Source of the DNA: Rhynochetos jubatus
Lineage: Eukaryota > Chordata > Aves > Eurypygiformes > Rhynochetidae
Assembly (NCBI GenBank): GCA_027574665.1
Contig: CM050650.1
Span: 103,761,086-103,825,085, forward strand
DNA length: 64,000 nucleotides
Direction: 5' to 3'
Shown piece by piece: positions 1 to 13,257 of this stretch; position 1 is the stretch's first letter, and the number at the start of each line of letters is the position of its first letter. The notes beneath the pieces are model-generated. The model did no database searches and was not told the DNA's origin. It saw nothing but the letters and a program-made list of their open reading frames with translations. A program made the translations under genes and the position numbers.

Positions 1-2734
1 AAACCTTTCCAGTCAGGGCAATTGCTTTAAATAAAGATGGTATTAATATATCAAGCTTATATCCACTACCTATTTTCTTTTAAAGTTGGTTCTTTACTGA
101 AGATTCAGTCCACCTTCTTTTCTTGGTTAATCCTTTTCTTACTGAACGCCTCTCTGGTGTGAGGTAATTGGCCAGGGTTTGAAATAACTCTGTTTTGTAC
201 ATCAAGTTTAGAGGTCAGTGCATGGTCAGAAAGGTATTTCAGTACTGCTTTATTATTTCATTTATAGAAGCCTAAAATAACAGTGTGAAAGCTGTTTTTC
301 CACCAAAATATTTGTATCCTGCTTCACTACACAGTTTACTTTTGCAAAAGCAGTTTGTGGTTTCTTCTGTTCTACCAGAGCATGCTTCTCTGCACGGAAG
401 GGGAAGGAAAGATCCCAAAAATCAACTCCTTGCTTATTCCAGGCAACCAATACTGCTTAACTGGTTCAAATCAAGAGCAGATTCCTTCTTCTGTCCATAT
501 CCAAGCATGGATGTCATAAAAGCATTAAGCAGAACTTCTTTCAGATCCATCCCTTCCTTGCTCATTAGTTCAGCTTACAGTGCCAATCACTTTCCTGCCC
601 ATGGAGAGCTCAGGACATCTCAAGAGAGCACTTGGTGTAAGGAAGATTCACCTTCCTTACATCCTGAATATCATAAAAGTCAGGACAGGTGTTTGTCATT
701 AGTCATTTCATTTTGACAGGTTAGTGTGTCTGAAACACATAAAATAAGAGTACTTTTCCCCAGAATCTGAAAGTCAGTATATATATATCTAAATGTTTAA
801 CCTCTCTTGGATACATGAAAGCTATTATTTAAAACACTTGTTATTTCATCTACTGAGAAATCAGGCAAAGCTCATCTCAAATTGTGTGCTTAAGATTCTT
901 CCTTGATTTCAGAACCACTTATTGTGTAAAAATAAAAATTATTAGTAACCTTCTATGAGGTAGTAAACTGGTTTTGGTATACTTTTTGCTTCCCCTTCTA
1001 CTCTAACTTTACACTCTTTCAAGGTGTCGTGGAAAAAGAAGAAGTCCTGTAGCCAGGAAGCAAAGCAGACTCAACAGTGGAACACTTCGTGTCCGAGCGC
1101 TGCCAGAACAGGGAATCGTGTGATATTTGCATTGGACAACGCCTCTGAATGTGCAAGCAGAAGAAAGAAAATCTAGTGAAGACTGGACACATCCAGTACA
1201 CTTTGTTGTACAGTAGTATTTAAATAATGTCTTCAGAAATTAAAATTAACATATTAAAGGGACCTGGTTTTATTTCTGTCTGGGTTCACAGCAGTGATGA
1301 AAAGCAAGGGGATGAAGTTTACACTGGGAACTTTGCGGGTTTCTAAAAGGAAAAGGATTTGCCTTCAGTCTTCTTCTCTACCATCATGCAAATTTTTCTA
1401 TTTACTAACCCTAGCAACCTTGAAGGAACACAGACTGTGGAAAATGAAAAAACGAGGCATCTAGGGATGCTTAGTGAAAGGGACAGGTCACATAGTAAGA
1501 AGGAGAAGTTGCACTGCTGCCACGTGGGAGAAGGGAAAGGGACAGAATTTGGCAAAGAGAGATATCATGCAGTGAGAAAGCCTTGAGTGTGTCTTTAGTT
1601 ACCTGCAGAACTGTTGGCAAAACACTTTGACATGAGTCCTCCAACTGCTGACAACATTTTGTTTCCATTCAATCTGATCCAACTGTAGCTGGGTGAACAC
1701 TAAGACCTGCCCCGACTAAGTCAGAGAGGTATTGCCTGGCTGGAGAGGGCAGTCAGAGGATAGAGCAAGGCTCACAGTCACACCTGACAGAGGAGTGCAT
1801 TTGTTATTTGTGACTCCAGTTTGCTATTAGCTGGCTACGTTCACTCTGTTTACATGTTTGGGTAAATCTTCAAATAAGGATTATAGAGGCAGCTTTTCCT
1901 CCTGAAGTGCTGCCATGCATACCTTTATTAATGCCCGAGTGAATTTCTTCATGGCCCTCTACTTTTTACATCTGTTGTGAAGTGAAGCTGATGCAAGACA
2001 CCTGGTAAATGATGTATTAGTACCAACACATCAACTTGTATGGGCTGCTGCCAGTTTCCAAGTAAATGGTTCATTTTTACATCTGGAGTTTTCAGCAAGC
2101 TGGATTGTGCTCTTACTTGTGTTGTAGTAGCAAAGAGCAAAGGCATCTGACTTCAGAAAATGCCCCAAATGGGTAATTTTTGATATTTCTATAGTGACAC
2201 TTTAAACATTTTTTTTCTTCTAGTCTCATACTAAACAGCATCAACTTAAAAGGGATACATTACTGTTCAAAACGTCCACAGGAGGTAGAGAACAAGAACA
2301 CATGCCAGGTACTGGGAAGAATGTCATTATGATTAATTCCTTGGTTGGACAATTTTGTCTGGTGATGGAGTTGTGATTAAATACCCATATTAATTATTTA
2401 TTTAAGACTCTGTTTAAAATATAGGTCATGGTTTCCAAAAGTCTCAGGAAAATGCTTTTCATTAATCTACACGATGCACATGATCTTTAAGCTCCCTTGC
2501 AACCCAAACCATTCCCTGATTCCCTGATACACAGAACAAAATAAAGAGTGCTGGAGTCATCAGCTATCTACTCTGTCCTTAGGCATAATTTTTACCTTGC
2601 CCTTTATTTCTGTTGAGTCACCTCAAGGCTGAAAATTGCACAAGTGCCTTGGGATGCCAAATTCCTATTCACCTTCATAGATGCCCAAGGCCTTTTAGAT
2701 GTCTGACATCAGAGTATCTGACTAACGTAGTGGC

Positions 2735-2755
2735 ACCCCCGTCGCTCTCGGGGGT
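2735..2755. repeat. Short GC-rich inverted repeat
   Basis: ACCCCCG at 2735-2741 is perfectly complementary to CGGGGGT at 2749-2755, with a 7-nt loop. It stands out because the flanks are AT-rich to the left and C/T-rich to the right. No U tract follows and no gene precedes it, so I do not call a terminator. It may be chance or a small structured RNA element. Confidence 0.5.
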
Positions 2756-5554
2756 CCGCAACTGCAGCTGCTGCCTGCTTGCAAGGCTCTGTTCTCACTC
2801 CCCTCTCTCTCTCCGGCCGCCAGCCAGCTCTCCCTGCCTACCCCTCACAGCTCCTGTTGCTCAGCCATCTCCATCTTCTAGCCCTCCTCAATCCTACAAA
2901 TCGCATCTGTTAAACAATTGTGATCACCTCTCTCCCAAGTTTCCTCTCCTACAGAAGATAAAGGACTGTGCTTCTTAATACCTATCTTCAAGCACAATTC
3001 AGAGCATTTCTGGAGAGGTGTCGAGCTCTGTTCTCTAGCAGGCAGGACCAGTCCTGATCCTGTGAGTCTGGTAGCAGTTTCCAGTTTAATCCACTAGTGT
3101 CAGAGCAGAATTAGGCTATTCAATACTAAATTCTCAGGATGTGCCTGAATAAAAATAGTACAAATACTGTGGAATTCAAGCTCTTCATCCATAATATATT
3201 CATCTTGAAGTGCACAGCTGCCATGCATATATTTATGTAACCGCTATCTGTAGAAATATGTAAGCATTCAGTTCAACTCTTAAAAAAAACTATTTAGAAA
3301 AGTTACGGAAGGCTAAATGGTGAGAGCAAGCAAGGGGAGAGAGTCATTGGACATACGTGTTTTCAGAAGGCAGCAAACCACAGTTTCATCAGAATCACTG
3401 AAGAAATATAGCATAGCTACAAAATGTGCAGAGAGGGACAAGGATGACCAGACGTACGGAATAGAGGGGAATCTAAGCAGACCACAACTTTCCAGCCTGT
3501 AATTACACAGCTTAAGGAGGCAGCGACAAGCATCTCTCTGAGAAAAACTCTTTGACAGCAAAAACACTTGAGGCGATCCGTAAAATCCTCAAACAGAAGG
3601 CTTAAAACAACGCGATTAATTTATAGAACCCATTTCCATAACGTGTTTTTGAAATCAGTGATGTAAACAGGTTAAAAAACAAGATTGGATAAATTCATGA
3701 ACAATTGAGACATCAGAAGCTTTTAAACACAGTATGACCTCCAGCCTGAGAGGACCAGACACAGCAGAAGCTGGATAAGGATCAGAGGAAGGCGGCAGCG
3801 CTCCTGACAAACCCCCCCGCCTGTATTGCTGTTCTTCACCATCAAGTACGGAGAGCTCTGGTCTCTCCCATTACGACAGCTGTCACACACTTGCCCTACC
3901 CTCTTCCCAACCTACAAAGATAAAAACGCTGCAAATAACCTGGTCTATATACGCAGTAAGTACTGGGGCTGCCGGGACATCTCTGCCTCCCCGCTCTGCC
4001 CAGCTGATGCAGCTATGCAGAACCTCCTTACACCTGCCTCTACTTTTTCCAGATTTCTCTTCCCTTCCTTCCTAAACATATCTGTGACAAAGCCTTTAGT
4101 ACCACATGGCGGTACAACACAAGCACAGTCATATTAATCAGCGATATTTTCATCCCGTCGCATCTCTGGCAGGCTCCTGGCAGTATAGCAACAAACATTT
4201 CAGTAATAAATGTGCTTTTAAGTGCATCAGACTTTACTATTCAGCTGCTGGCATGGGGTCTCAGATCAAAACTTAACTTACACAATCCCTGTATAGGCAG
4301 CACACCAAGTAGCAATAACAGCAACAACACTAATAAACCATGTAAGACACTGCTCTGACCTCAAGTTAAGAACGTGGGTCAGCTATCTTCCTAACTATAC
4401 CAAAATCTATTACTTCAGAGGCTCTTTTTCTGAGCTGCACCAATACACTCCTGAATTACAGTGAGGTAGGTAAGTAGGAGCAGGATGCCCATTAAATCTC
4501 CATAAACAATTAACTTTCGCAGCTGAGCTCTCCAACAAAATGCCCTGCCTGCTGCCATGGGATGTTGCTTCACTTCATGTAGGTCATTGGTGAGGTAATA
4601 GACAGTTTTAACCAGCAACAGCAGAAAAGTAGCAAAATCCCAGCACAACACATCCTTTGATATATCTTAATAAAAATATAGATCAAGTTTATAGCACAAG
4701 AAAATGGAAAAAAAGCAATTACCTCACTTTAATGTTTTTTCAATGTTTTTAAAGTACACAGACTTTTACTGCTAAAAATACCCCAACCAAACATACATTC
4801 AATGTAAAAAAATGCCTTAAACTTACCTCTTAGTTTACACTGATTTAATATATTTTTTCTTCTACTTTTCAACTTTCCTTGCATCTTGGGAATATAGTGG
4901 TTTTCTCCACCCGCTTCCTTCCTCTCACCTCCTCCCCCTCCAATCTGGCCTCCTTTCCTTCCTTGGAGGTTTTTAAGCTTTAATTTGAGAGTGTAAAGCT
5001 GAAAAATATTTGATACAATTTTTTTTTTTAATTAGAGAATTGAGCTCCTCACCATGGTTGAAGCATTTCTGGGAACAGCACCAAAAAGCTGGAAGCTACT
5101 GCACTGAGTAGCCACAGCATCTCTCTTAAAATCATCACTCATTTATTTTTCCCAGACAACTAGTGTTTCAGCATTTTACTTACAGACATGACTGCAGTTT
5201 AGGAAACTAAGGCTAGAAATGAGTCCGAGTCTCTTTGTGCGGTTTTGGAACGTGAAAACTAGATTCCTAAATTCCAGCGTGGGCCCATCTCCAGCTGGAA
5301 CAGGAACAAGACTCAGCAAGTGGGATTTGACAACGTATGAGCTGAGGCTCGAGTTAGTCACATTTTCAATGGGCTCAGAAGGGTATTGATGATTATATGT
5401 TCTAACTGGAGGAGGTAGTTGTCAGTCTGCCTGCAGCGTGCATGTCACCACACCGGGGAAGGGGAAATATTTTAGAGCTTGTGTGGGATTGGGCTTGCTG
5501 AATGCAGCACTTGGGAAGTCTCCTCTCCTATAATTTGGATATTGTTGGGGAAGG

Positions 5555-5569
5555 AAAAAAAAAAAAAAA
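5555..5569 (+). repeat. A15 homopolymer tract
   Basis: Fifteen consecutive A residues follow a purine-rich lead-in. No SINE or processed-pseudogene body is recognisable immediately upstream, so I call it a simple repeat rather than a retroposon tail. Confidence 0.9.
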
Positions 5570-6127
5570 GAATAGGTTAGATCTAACAATTTAGGGACTC
5601 TGCAACACGCATTCACACTGAGGGGTGTTGAAGAGACTCAGCATTTCCATATGCTAGTGAGCAGCAGCCTACAGCCTATTTTAGTTTTCCATTGATTGAC
5701 GCTTGGTTATGATATACAGCCTCTATGGATTTATTTTTAAATTCTTGATACAATTGCTAAGAGGTTGCTTTCAGTTAATAAAGAATGTCTTCCTGATAGG
5801 ATATTAAATTTGTAGTGATGCTAAATAAGTCGTATTTTCACTAAATGCTTTCAGGTATTTCAGGCATGTGGACTATAGTAGTCTTCCTCTCCATTTCTTG
5901 TTTGCTCAGTCATTACATTTCAGTCTTTCTCTTAAATCAGTCTACTTAACCACTGATCTTTATTTGATGTTGCTTGAGCAACACCAGATTGCTCCTACAA
6001 TCCACCTGCTTGTGTAAAATTCAGCAATTACTTTCTGCCCTTTTACACAATCTACCTACACATTCTTACAAAGACAATATTGCCCTTTTAGGTATCACGC
6101 TGATCACAAACTGGACCTTTCTCAACC

Positions 6128-6141
6128 AAAAAAAAAAAAAA
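6128..6141 (+). repeat. A14 homopolymer tract
   Basis: Fourteen consecutive A residues with no recognisable retroposed body beside them. It lies about 140 bp before the ancient CR1-like fragment, with which it has no evident connection. Confidence 0.9.
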
Positions 6142-6279
6142 GTTTTAGTGTAATTTAGTGTGTATGTTGCTATTTACTTAATATGTATTAGCCACATAGA
6201 ATCAGTTCTGAACTAATTCATCCCAGATGCATCAGATTCTCTTTTTTCTCAATCTGAGTATGATACATTGATAAATCCT

Positions 6280-6640
6280 CTTGCTCATGTTTCTAATCTC
6301 TAAGTATCTTCTGTTTTCTGTTTCCTGCTGTTTACATCATCTGCTGACTTCATTAGCATGCTGTTCACTTGCTTTCTTTAATACTATTAATGAAACTGTT
6401 AAATAAGGCTGAAACAGAGACCAATCATTGCAGTAGTACATCAGACAACTGGAATGCGTCATCAGCCAAGTTTTCTGCACCAAGGCCTGAAAGCCTGTTT
6501 GTCAGAATTGTTCCTTCTAATTGGTTTCAATACGTTATTATTTGTAGAATTGACTGATGTTTAAATTGTGGCATTATCAGAAAGCCATTTGGGAAACCTT
6601 GGCATAGAAAAGCTGACTGCTTATGTATTTGTTCTCATTT
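6280..6640 (-). mobile_element. Ancient diverged CR1-type LINE fragment (reverse-transcriptase region)
   Basis: Read on the plus strand, this stretch keeps the order of landmarks of the minus strand of old amniote CR1 elements. These are a 'catctgctgac...ttagcatgctgttcact' block (6339-6370), a 'ttaatga..ctgttaaataaggct' block (about 6388-6411), a 'ctaattggtttc' block (about 6518-6529), and a 'ggcattatcagaaagcc...cttggcatag' block (6570-6606). They correspond to the RT-coding part of the element. It is far more diverged than the avian CR1 copies elsewhere in the window, with many substitutions and small indels and no open frame. The match is to consensus sequence recalled from memory, so the borders are approximate and the subfamily cannot be named. 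Confidence 0.6.
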
Positions 6641-8631
6641 AAACCAAACTTACAGGATAGTTTGGATTTGCCTCAGAATGGGTTTTAAACTATTTACTTC
6701 AGTTTGCTTGTTTATCTCTTCATACTCACGATTTCGTACCACAGTTTACCCTGACAGATTTGAGAGACTTCAATTAACTCCATGCAATTGATAAAACATT
6801 TAAGTTGCTTAAAGCTGTGCAGAAGGGTACATGATAACAAACAAATAATATTAGATAGAAGATAGTATCGTTTACTTAAAGGAACACACATAGTGTGAAT
6901 ATATGTGGATGTACAACAGACACAAACAGTTCCAAATACATTTCCAGGGTAACTAAGGGAAGCACGAGAGGTGTCTCTCTGTTAGACATCAGAAACAGAT
7001 AAACACAGAGAAGGAAAAGACCTATTTTACCTAATAGTTGCTGGTGACCTTCAAACAGACTAACTTAGGATAAATCAGGCTAGAATTGAGAAGGTATATA
7101 ACAACCATCAGGAACGTGAGGCTTCAGATAAGTCTTCCAATACATGTAGCCAAGGCAACGAAACTAATGTCTTTTGTACAAAGCTGGCTTGGTTCGTGGA
7201 AAGACAGGATGAGTGGTTGCTTGAAAAGGCAGTGTACCCAGCCCTGTCTCAGATATGCCCAACTCTATTTTCCTTCCAGCTCTACAAACACAACTGTGAA
7301 TATCAACAAATCTTAAACCCTAACTTCATCTTTGAAACTATGGATTGTTCTCAAGCATATTTTCTTCACAATATTGCACAGTTTTGATGCACCTAAGATA
7401 TGTCATGAAATCTAAAAATAAGAAAATGAAATTATTATTCTTCATTAGTCAGTAGACACTAGCAGCTGAATTTTTAAGTGTCAAAATTCTGGCCTCTAAA
7501 GCACGAATTATCAGTAAATACACAAGAGGGAAAGCTTCACAAACAAGGGCACTTGGGAAAACAATGTACTTCAGCACTGGCCAAGGTCTTTGCTGAAAAG
7601 CCCAGGTTCTCTATTCTAGACATAAGAGCAGCTATGTCGGGGTCTGCTGCCTTACCAGGCATCCCAAAACAGCCCTGAGGACAAAGGAAATAATCTAGAC
7701 CACAAGAACGCACCCTTGCTATTTGTTCTCCTTTCAGTGCCAAAAAGCATGGAAATCTCTCATGGGTTGGAAAAGATGGAAAATATTTGATTCCAGATCC
7801 CCAGATCTATTTTGGATCTGTGGAGGGTCAGAACTGATAGCAAGGGAAAACTAGGTATGTTTGTACTCATAACATTTTGAGTAGTTAGTTCATTTCATTC
7901 CGACGTTTTCATCTCAGAGAACACTTCCAGACACACAATAAGTTCAGCAGATCCCTTTTAAAAACTGGTCTCCGTTAAAAAGAGTATTGAAAGATTTGCT
8001 CATGGGTATGTATGAGATTTCATGGAATGAAGCTTTCTTGGTCCTGTAATAACTTACAGCATTCTCCTGTAAGTTTTTAACTCTTACCAGGGGCAGAAGG
8101 ATCTTTGCTGAAAGGACCTATTTAACCTCTATAGTGTTTTATTTACGCAGACTACTCAAAGAGAACTAACAGGGCTGCTACTGTAGGTATGATCTCTTTA
8201 TATGGCTGAATAGTTCTTGGCCTCTTGAAAGCACACGATTCATTGTTTTCATCAGCCTATGATCATAATGATACAAAGAAAAATCACAATAATTATAGAG
8301 CAGTCTTCATAAGAGCTATATTTAATAAGCTATGTTCATCTCTGTTCCAACTCCACTAGCTTCTGTCAAAGGCAAGGATATATTTAACCATTATGTGCTA
8401 GCTTGCATAGCTACAATTATTATCCTTTAGAAAAAACTAATGCTCTGGTACATTTAGAGGTTAAACCTTGCTTGCTTTCTGTTAACAAAGACACTGTAGA
8501 GTTAAAATAAATTGAAAATAATTGAAATCACAGAGCTCAAACGAAGCATTCTTTCTGAAATCTCATATAAAAAAAGCTTAACTGTATTTTTTGGCTTTCT
8601 ATGTGACAACAAAAAGGGTAACAAAAGGCAA

Positions 8632-8682
8632 ACATATACATATGCATGTATGTATGCATGTATAAGCATATATACAAACATA
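8632..8682. repeat. Imperfect ATGT/ATAC microsatellite
   Basis: Alternating purine-pyrimidine sequence made of ATGT, ATGC and ATAC units, including interrupted copies of 'gtatgtatgcatgta'. It is a typical decayed tetranucleotide repeat. Confidence 0.85.
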
Positions 8683-10184
8683 TTGGCGAGAAATACTAGT
8701 CAGCAGTGTATCATCTAAACTCTTCGGTTTTCATCGGTTTACTAGTTGCTGGTAGCATTTATGAACTACAATTCAACTTCCGAAGTTTACAAGAAGTTGA
8801 AACAGAAAAAAAGGAAGACAAAAGTACAGCCTTTGTCTAGAGGAGACCACAATCAACATACGAGAGTGCAGGAGACAGGCAGCTGTGTGGCACAGAGAAA
8901 AACGAGAAGAAAGGGGCTCAGCGTACATCTCGGCACACAAGTACATGCACTGAGCATTGGATGTAATCTGTTGCCATCACCAGGTGGTTTACATAAACAT
9001 TTACAAGTTAGGAGGCCTCTGCAAATGCCGGTTTGAATTTCTACTGGAAATGTATTTCAGTATAACATAAGCTAATAACAAAAAAGGTCAGTGCACCAGC
9101 GAAACCCAGTATTATTTAACTGTTGAATTTAACCGGGGAAAAATAATTCAGACTAAATTCCTTGTAGGAAGAAAAGTCGTGTAATTGACTTTCAAGGGCT
9201 CACTAGCAGTATCATACAACTTCCATTCTGGCGTCATTTCAGTCTCACCGATTCCAGATCATCAAAAATACTGTTTTCTTCACAGTACACTTTTAGTTTT
9301 TTAAAAAAGTAATCTACATAGTTACTTTGGTTGCTCTTTGCAAACACGTCATGTTCTGCCACGCAAGTGTTTACTTGCCACTGTCCTGAAGAGGAAGCCT
9401 GGCGCACACAGGGGTGGAAGAATATAGCTGGAGACATAAGATCCATAGAACCTTCATGCAGTAATTCACTATTCAGGGTGGGAGGCAGGAGGGGGGAATT
9501 TCACATAAAAGTTACAAGGGGGGCCAGACAATGGGCCTAAACAATAACTTGGATAATATTAAAAGAATCAAATTCAAAGGTTCCGAACAACCTGTTTTAA
9601 GGCCATGCCAGAATTCCATACATCCCTCCTATTATTAAAAAGCATGAAGTGTCATAAAATCCTCCCATCTCATCTACTACATACAAGATACCCATCTTCC
9701 CACCCTGACATCCAATACAGCTCAGAATTATGGTCTTATAAGCCTCAAGATAAAATGTGCTGTTCTCTAAAATAAAACTTGAAAAGCACGCATAGTATGT
9801 ATAGGCTGGCTTACAGTCACAGGGATCATATGTGTCTGTGCATGTAAACGTGAGTGCATGAGACAAGACCACCGAACCTATTGATTAATATCTAATTAAA
9901 AGAGAAGAGAGCGAAGCACTGGGAAAATTCTGAAGCAACCTTGATATGCAGAAGAATGCAAGCTGCAGTTCATTGGTGTCTCCATAGAAACAAGACATAT
10001 TGGAGGGTGTAAGACATTGTCAGAGGACTAAAAAATTTCAGCTTCAGCAGAAAACAGAAAAGCACCTGAGGGATTTTTTTAACCAGGAAAACAAAATTAA
10101 TTATTCATTTCCCATATAGGAAGCATTCGTTTTTTAGATGAGTTACTTAGCATACATCAGGATTAATTTATGGACTGGCTAATC

Positions 10185-10213
10185 CTATGATTTTCTAATC
10201 CATAAAATCATAG
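10185..10213. repeat. Perfect 10-bp inverted repeat (hairpin)
   Basis: CTATGATTTT (10185-10194) is perfectly complementary to AAAATCATAG (10204-10213) across a 9-nt loop. Both arms resemble the terminal 'ctatgatt' octamer found at avian CR1 3' ends. One reading is therefore two CR1 tails head to head, but no CR1 body flanks either arm. Confidence 0.6.
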
Positions 10214-11553
10214 AAAACGCGTGGTTACACTTCTAAGTATAACACCAAAAAGGAATATAAGTAGGCTCTCAATGAATAATTGAAAGCTCGATTCAACGCG
10301 CTGTTAATTCTTGGTACCATTTTCACACTTGCTTTAGACACAGTGCTTATGCATTCATACGAATATTGGCCCATATGCAGATGCCCGTCTTGGCCCATGC
10401 AAAAGCCGTCCCCGAAAGAATTAAAGGCAGTGGTGAGATGTTCCTTCAATAAGGCACTAAGCTCTAAACCTGCTCAGCATCCCTCCCACTTCAAATGAAC
10501 AGAGACTCACAGCGTGCAGCTGCAGCGACTATTTTTAAGAAGTTGAACCCACACACAGGATGGATTAAAAAAGGCTCATCTCCTTATGCCAGACCTGAAG
10601 CTATAGGCAGAGGGTTTTTTCCTACGTGACCAAGAGACCTGTGCCAGCTGGTAGCTTCACAAGCTGGGTTGCTATTCCCTGATTTTCTGCCCAGACCTGG
10701 CTACTGCCGTCTCAAGGACAGTCTGCCAGCTGAACAGACCTCAGCACCCTCTGCCCCTCTCCTAGAGTTACTCCTCGTCCGTGGGGCTCATCGGTGCTGG
10801 AGACAACTACCTCCTTTTGTACTGAAACCAAAATGATGGGAAAATTATCGGTTGCCACCTTCCCCACCAAGTCATTTCTGCTCTGTTTCCTGGTACAGAC
10901 GTATACACGTTCCTGCCTGTGCTATGCGAGCAAACTGAAGTTGACACCTGCCATTAAATTTTGACTGGAGGTCACTGATGTTTTAGGAGCCTCTCTGAGG
11001 GCTGCATGGAGAGAGTGCATGCCAAATACCAAGAGTAAAGGTCCTTCAGAATAATCAGGCCTTTTCCTGGTGGCACTGTGTGCCACAATGTCTAACCCTT
11101 CCACTACAACTAGCTGCTTGAAGGCTGCTTCGTCAGGAAGATGAGAATGAAGGAAGTGGATGAAACCGATGAGACTTCCCAGCTGCAAACAAGAATTAAG
11201 GTCTCTATAAAGATGTAGCAGTGAGTGGGAAGGTAAGAAAAGGTTTATGTTAAAGTGAAAAGAGTTATTTTGGGGCTTTTTAGAGCGTATTTCACATACA
11301 AGCAAGTTCTGTACCAAGCACCCATGTTAGTAAAACTATTCAGAGGACCTACTGGAGACTAAGTATTACGTATCTTTTTTATCAGTTCTGATTTTCATAC
11401 AAAATATCCAGGCTTTAGAGTTCTGCCAGAGGATGCAGACTCTCTACAGACTTATATCAGGATGCATCTAAGAACAAAGACAATCCTTTAATTAATAAAG
11501 CATGGCAGCATCCAGTCTATTGCCAAGATTGCTACAAACCACAAAAAATAGGA

Positions 11554-11865
11554 GTAAGCTTATAGCAGCAGCCTTTCAGTACCTGATGGGGCCTACAAGA
11601 AAGATGGAGGGGGACTTTTTACAAGGGCCTGTAGTGACAAGACAAGGGGTAACAGGTTTAAATTGAAAGCAGGGAGATTTAGATTAGACATCAGGAAGAA
11701 ATTCCTCCTGGAGAGGGTGGTGAGACACTGGCACAGGTTGCCCAGAGAAGCTGTGGATGCCTCATCCCTGGCTGTCTTCAAGGCCAGGCTGGATGAGGCT
11801 TTGAGAAACCTGGTCTAGTGGAAGGTGTAATGCAATGGCCTTGTAACTGACTTGGCTATCACCCT
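11554..11865 (+). mobile_element. CR1 LINE, truncated copy
   Basis: This is the 3' part of an avian CR1 retrotransposon. Landmarks in order are 'cctttcagtacctgat', 'gcctgtagtgacaag', 'attagacatcaggaagaaattc', 'ggttgcccagagaagctgtgg' (about 11737-11757), 'aaggccaggctggatgaggc' (11780-11799) and 'cctggtctagtgg' (11810-11822). It aligns by eye with the better-preserved copy at 51.8-52.3 kb and belongs to the same subfamily. It is 5'-truncated, as is usual for LINEs. It also fades after about 11830 and lacks the conserved terminal 'ccttccaacccaaacc' block, so its 3' end was deleted or has decayed. It has no coding capacity. Confidence 0.92.
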
Positions 11866-13257
11866 ATACCTTTGCTTATATTTGCCATTCTTGCCCACAT
11901 AATCAGTCTTACTGATGTTAAGTCCATTTCTCACACAAGTAAAATTTACTCAAGGAATAAGAGATACCAACAAAAGCATGGTTTTTTGAAGGACATACTG
12001 CCAGGCTGCTCCTTTAGGGAATGTCTTAAACTTTTATTCGTTACATCTAATGGAAAAGACAGAAGAGCTGTGTGATCTCAAATATTCTAGCTTCACATCC
12101 TTCACTGTGATCACAACTTTATGTCTCCTGATTACTTACAGGCACTGACGTAAAATGAGGAAAGGATGCAATAATTTGAGGTCTCTTTTTCTCCTTTCCT
12201 GCACCCCTTGCCCGTTTTCCAAACAAGGCAAAGAGAAAAGGAAATTCGTAACATTTTTCACTAGTCGTGCTACATATTAATAAAAGTCAGTCTGAAGGGA
12301 CACCAAAATAATACTCAGAAAGGAAGAATGCACCACAACACCTGATACACAGTTGCTGATGTGTACACCTGATCACTGATTACTGCAATTCCAGATTAAA
12401 TTAGATGGAATGGTGTTGACGTATCTCAGGAGAAAATGAGCTATAGCTCACCCAATAAAGTCTTTATTATCCATGAAGCATGCTTGACACTTATTTTTAC
12501 TAAGGATGATACTTTATAGGAAGCTATCCAGACACTGTTTTATTCTATTGCAGTTTATAGGTGTGTTCTTTAACATAAGATCTATTGCATCCAGAGCACC
12601 TATCTGCATCGTGCAGTGATGGAATTTCAGCACGATTTGGGCATTATTAATACACACCGCGTTCCCAGTAATGACTTCATGTGTCGTGCTTGCATGCATG
12701 TATGAAGATGACGTGCACACTGGACAAATCAGAAAAGACCCTTCCATACACTCTCACTGGTACAGTTGAGAGGCAAATCTATCCCCAGACCTAAATGGTT
12801 CTGGTGCACGTAGCAAACATCAGTGATCCTAACAACTCGTTTGGTCCCAGGACTACGTCAGACACATTGCAGAGGGATCACAGCTGAGTTTTCCTGATCT
12901 CAGTTCTAGGAACAGTGAGATCACAGATTTCTGCCAGATCTTCTGTCCCTGCAGATGCACACAGACTCAGTTTTCCAGAGGTTCAAATTATCTTGGTAGC
13001 CAAGGCTGGCTGAGTCAGCACAGGATATATGACGTTTCAGCACAACTACTGGAGAAAACACGCTGGCCATGCTGGCTGTCACAGAATTTTGTCACACACA
13101 GTTATCAGACGTGGGGAAAAAATCATGGATGACTTCTATGAAAGACTGAAGACTCCTGCGGTGTGTCCATCAGTCAGGTCAATGGTTACGGCTCTAGTGT
13201 GAGACTGGTGAATAATGCGTTTAATTTCATGCTTTGCCAAAGGCTTCTCAAGGGACA
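11866..13257. other. Unannotated DNA, no gene seen
   Basis: No gene, exon or further recognisable repeat. A minus-strand open frame at 12514-12747 (77 codons) has no recognisable features. Pyrimidine-rich sequence at about 12183-12200 has no acceptor-plus-exon context. Confidence 0.65.

Larger units (their letters stand above)
1..6279. other. Unannotated AT-rich DNA, no gene seen
   Basis: I find no recognisable gene or exon here. The longest open frame runs on the plus strand at 285-716 (143 codons). It has no domain, signal peptide or low-complexity pattern that I recognise, and part of it is also open on the minus strand, so I treat it as chance. A C/T-rich patch lies at about 2790-2900 and starts just after a GC-rich hairpin (2735-2755). 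Homopolymer A tracts occur at 5555-5569 and 6128-6141. The rest is unique-looking AT-rich sequence. Confidence 0.7.
6641..11553. other. Unannotated AT-rich DNA, no gene seen
   Basis: No gene is recognisable. The stretch holds an ATGT/TATA-type microsatellite (8632-8682), a perfect 10-bp inverted repeat (10185-10213) and a 131-codon minus-strand open frame (10922-11317). That frame matches no family I know and lacks a credible exon context. The sequence at 10600-10800 is somewhat less AT-rich but shows no repeat or exon that I can name. Confidence 0.7.

Noticed and set aside
455-480. 'ctggttcaaatca' resembling a tRNA T-arm (B box)
   Set aside because: No matching A box, acceptor stem or cloverleaf could be drawn around it.
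285-716. 143-codon plus-strand open frame, the longest in the window
   Set aside because: No recognisable domain or family, no upstream CpG promoter, and part of it is also open on the minus strand. Consistent with chance in 64 kb.
10922-11317. 131-codon minus-strand open frame
   Set aside because: No family recognised, no clear splice or promoter context. Treated as chance.
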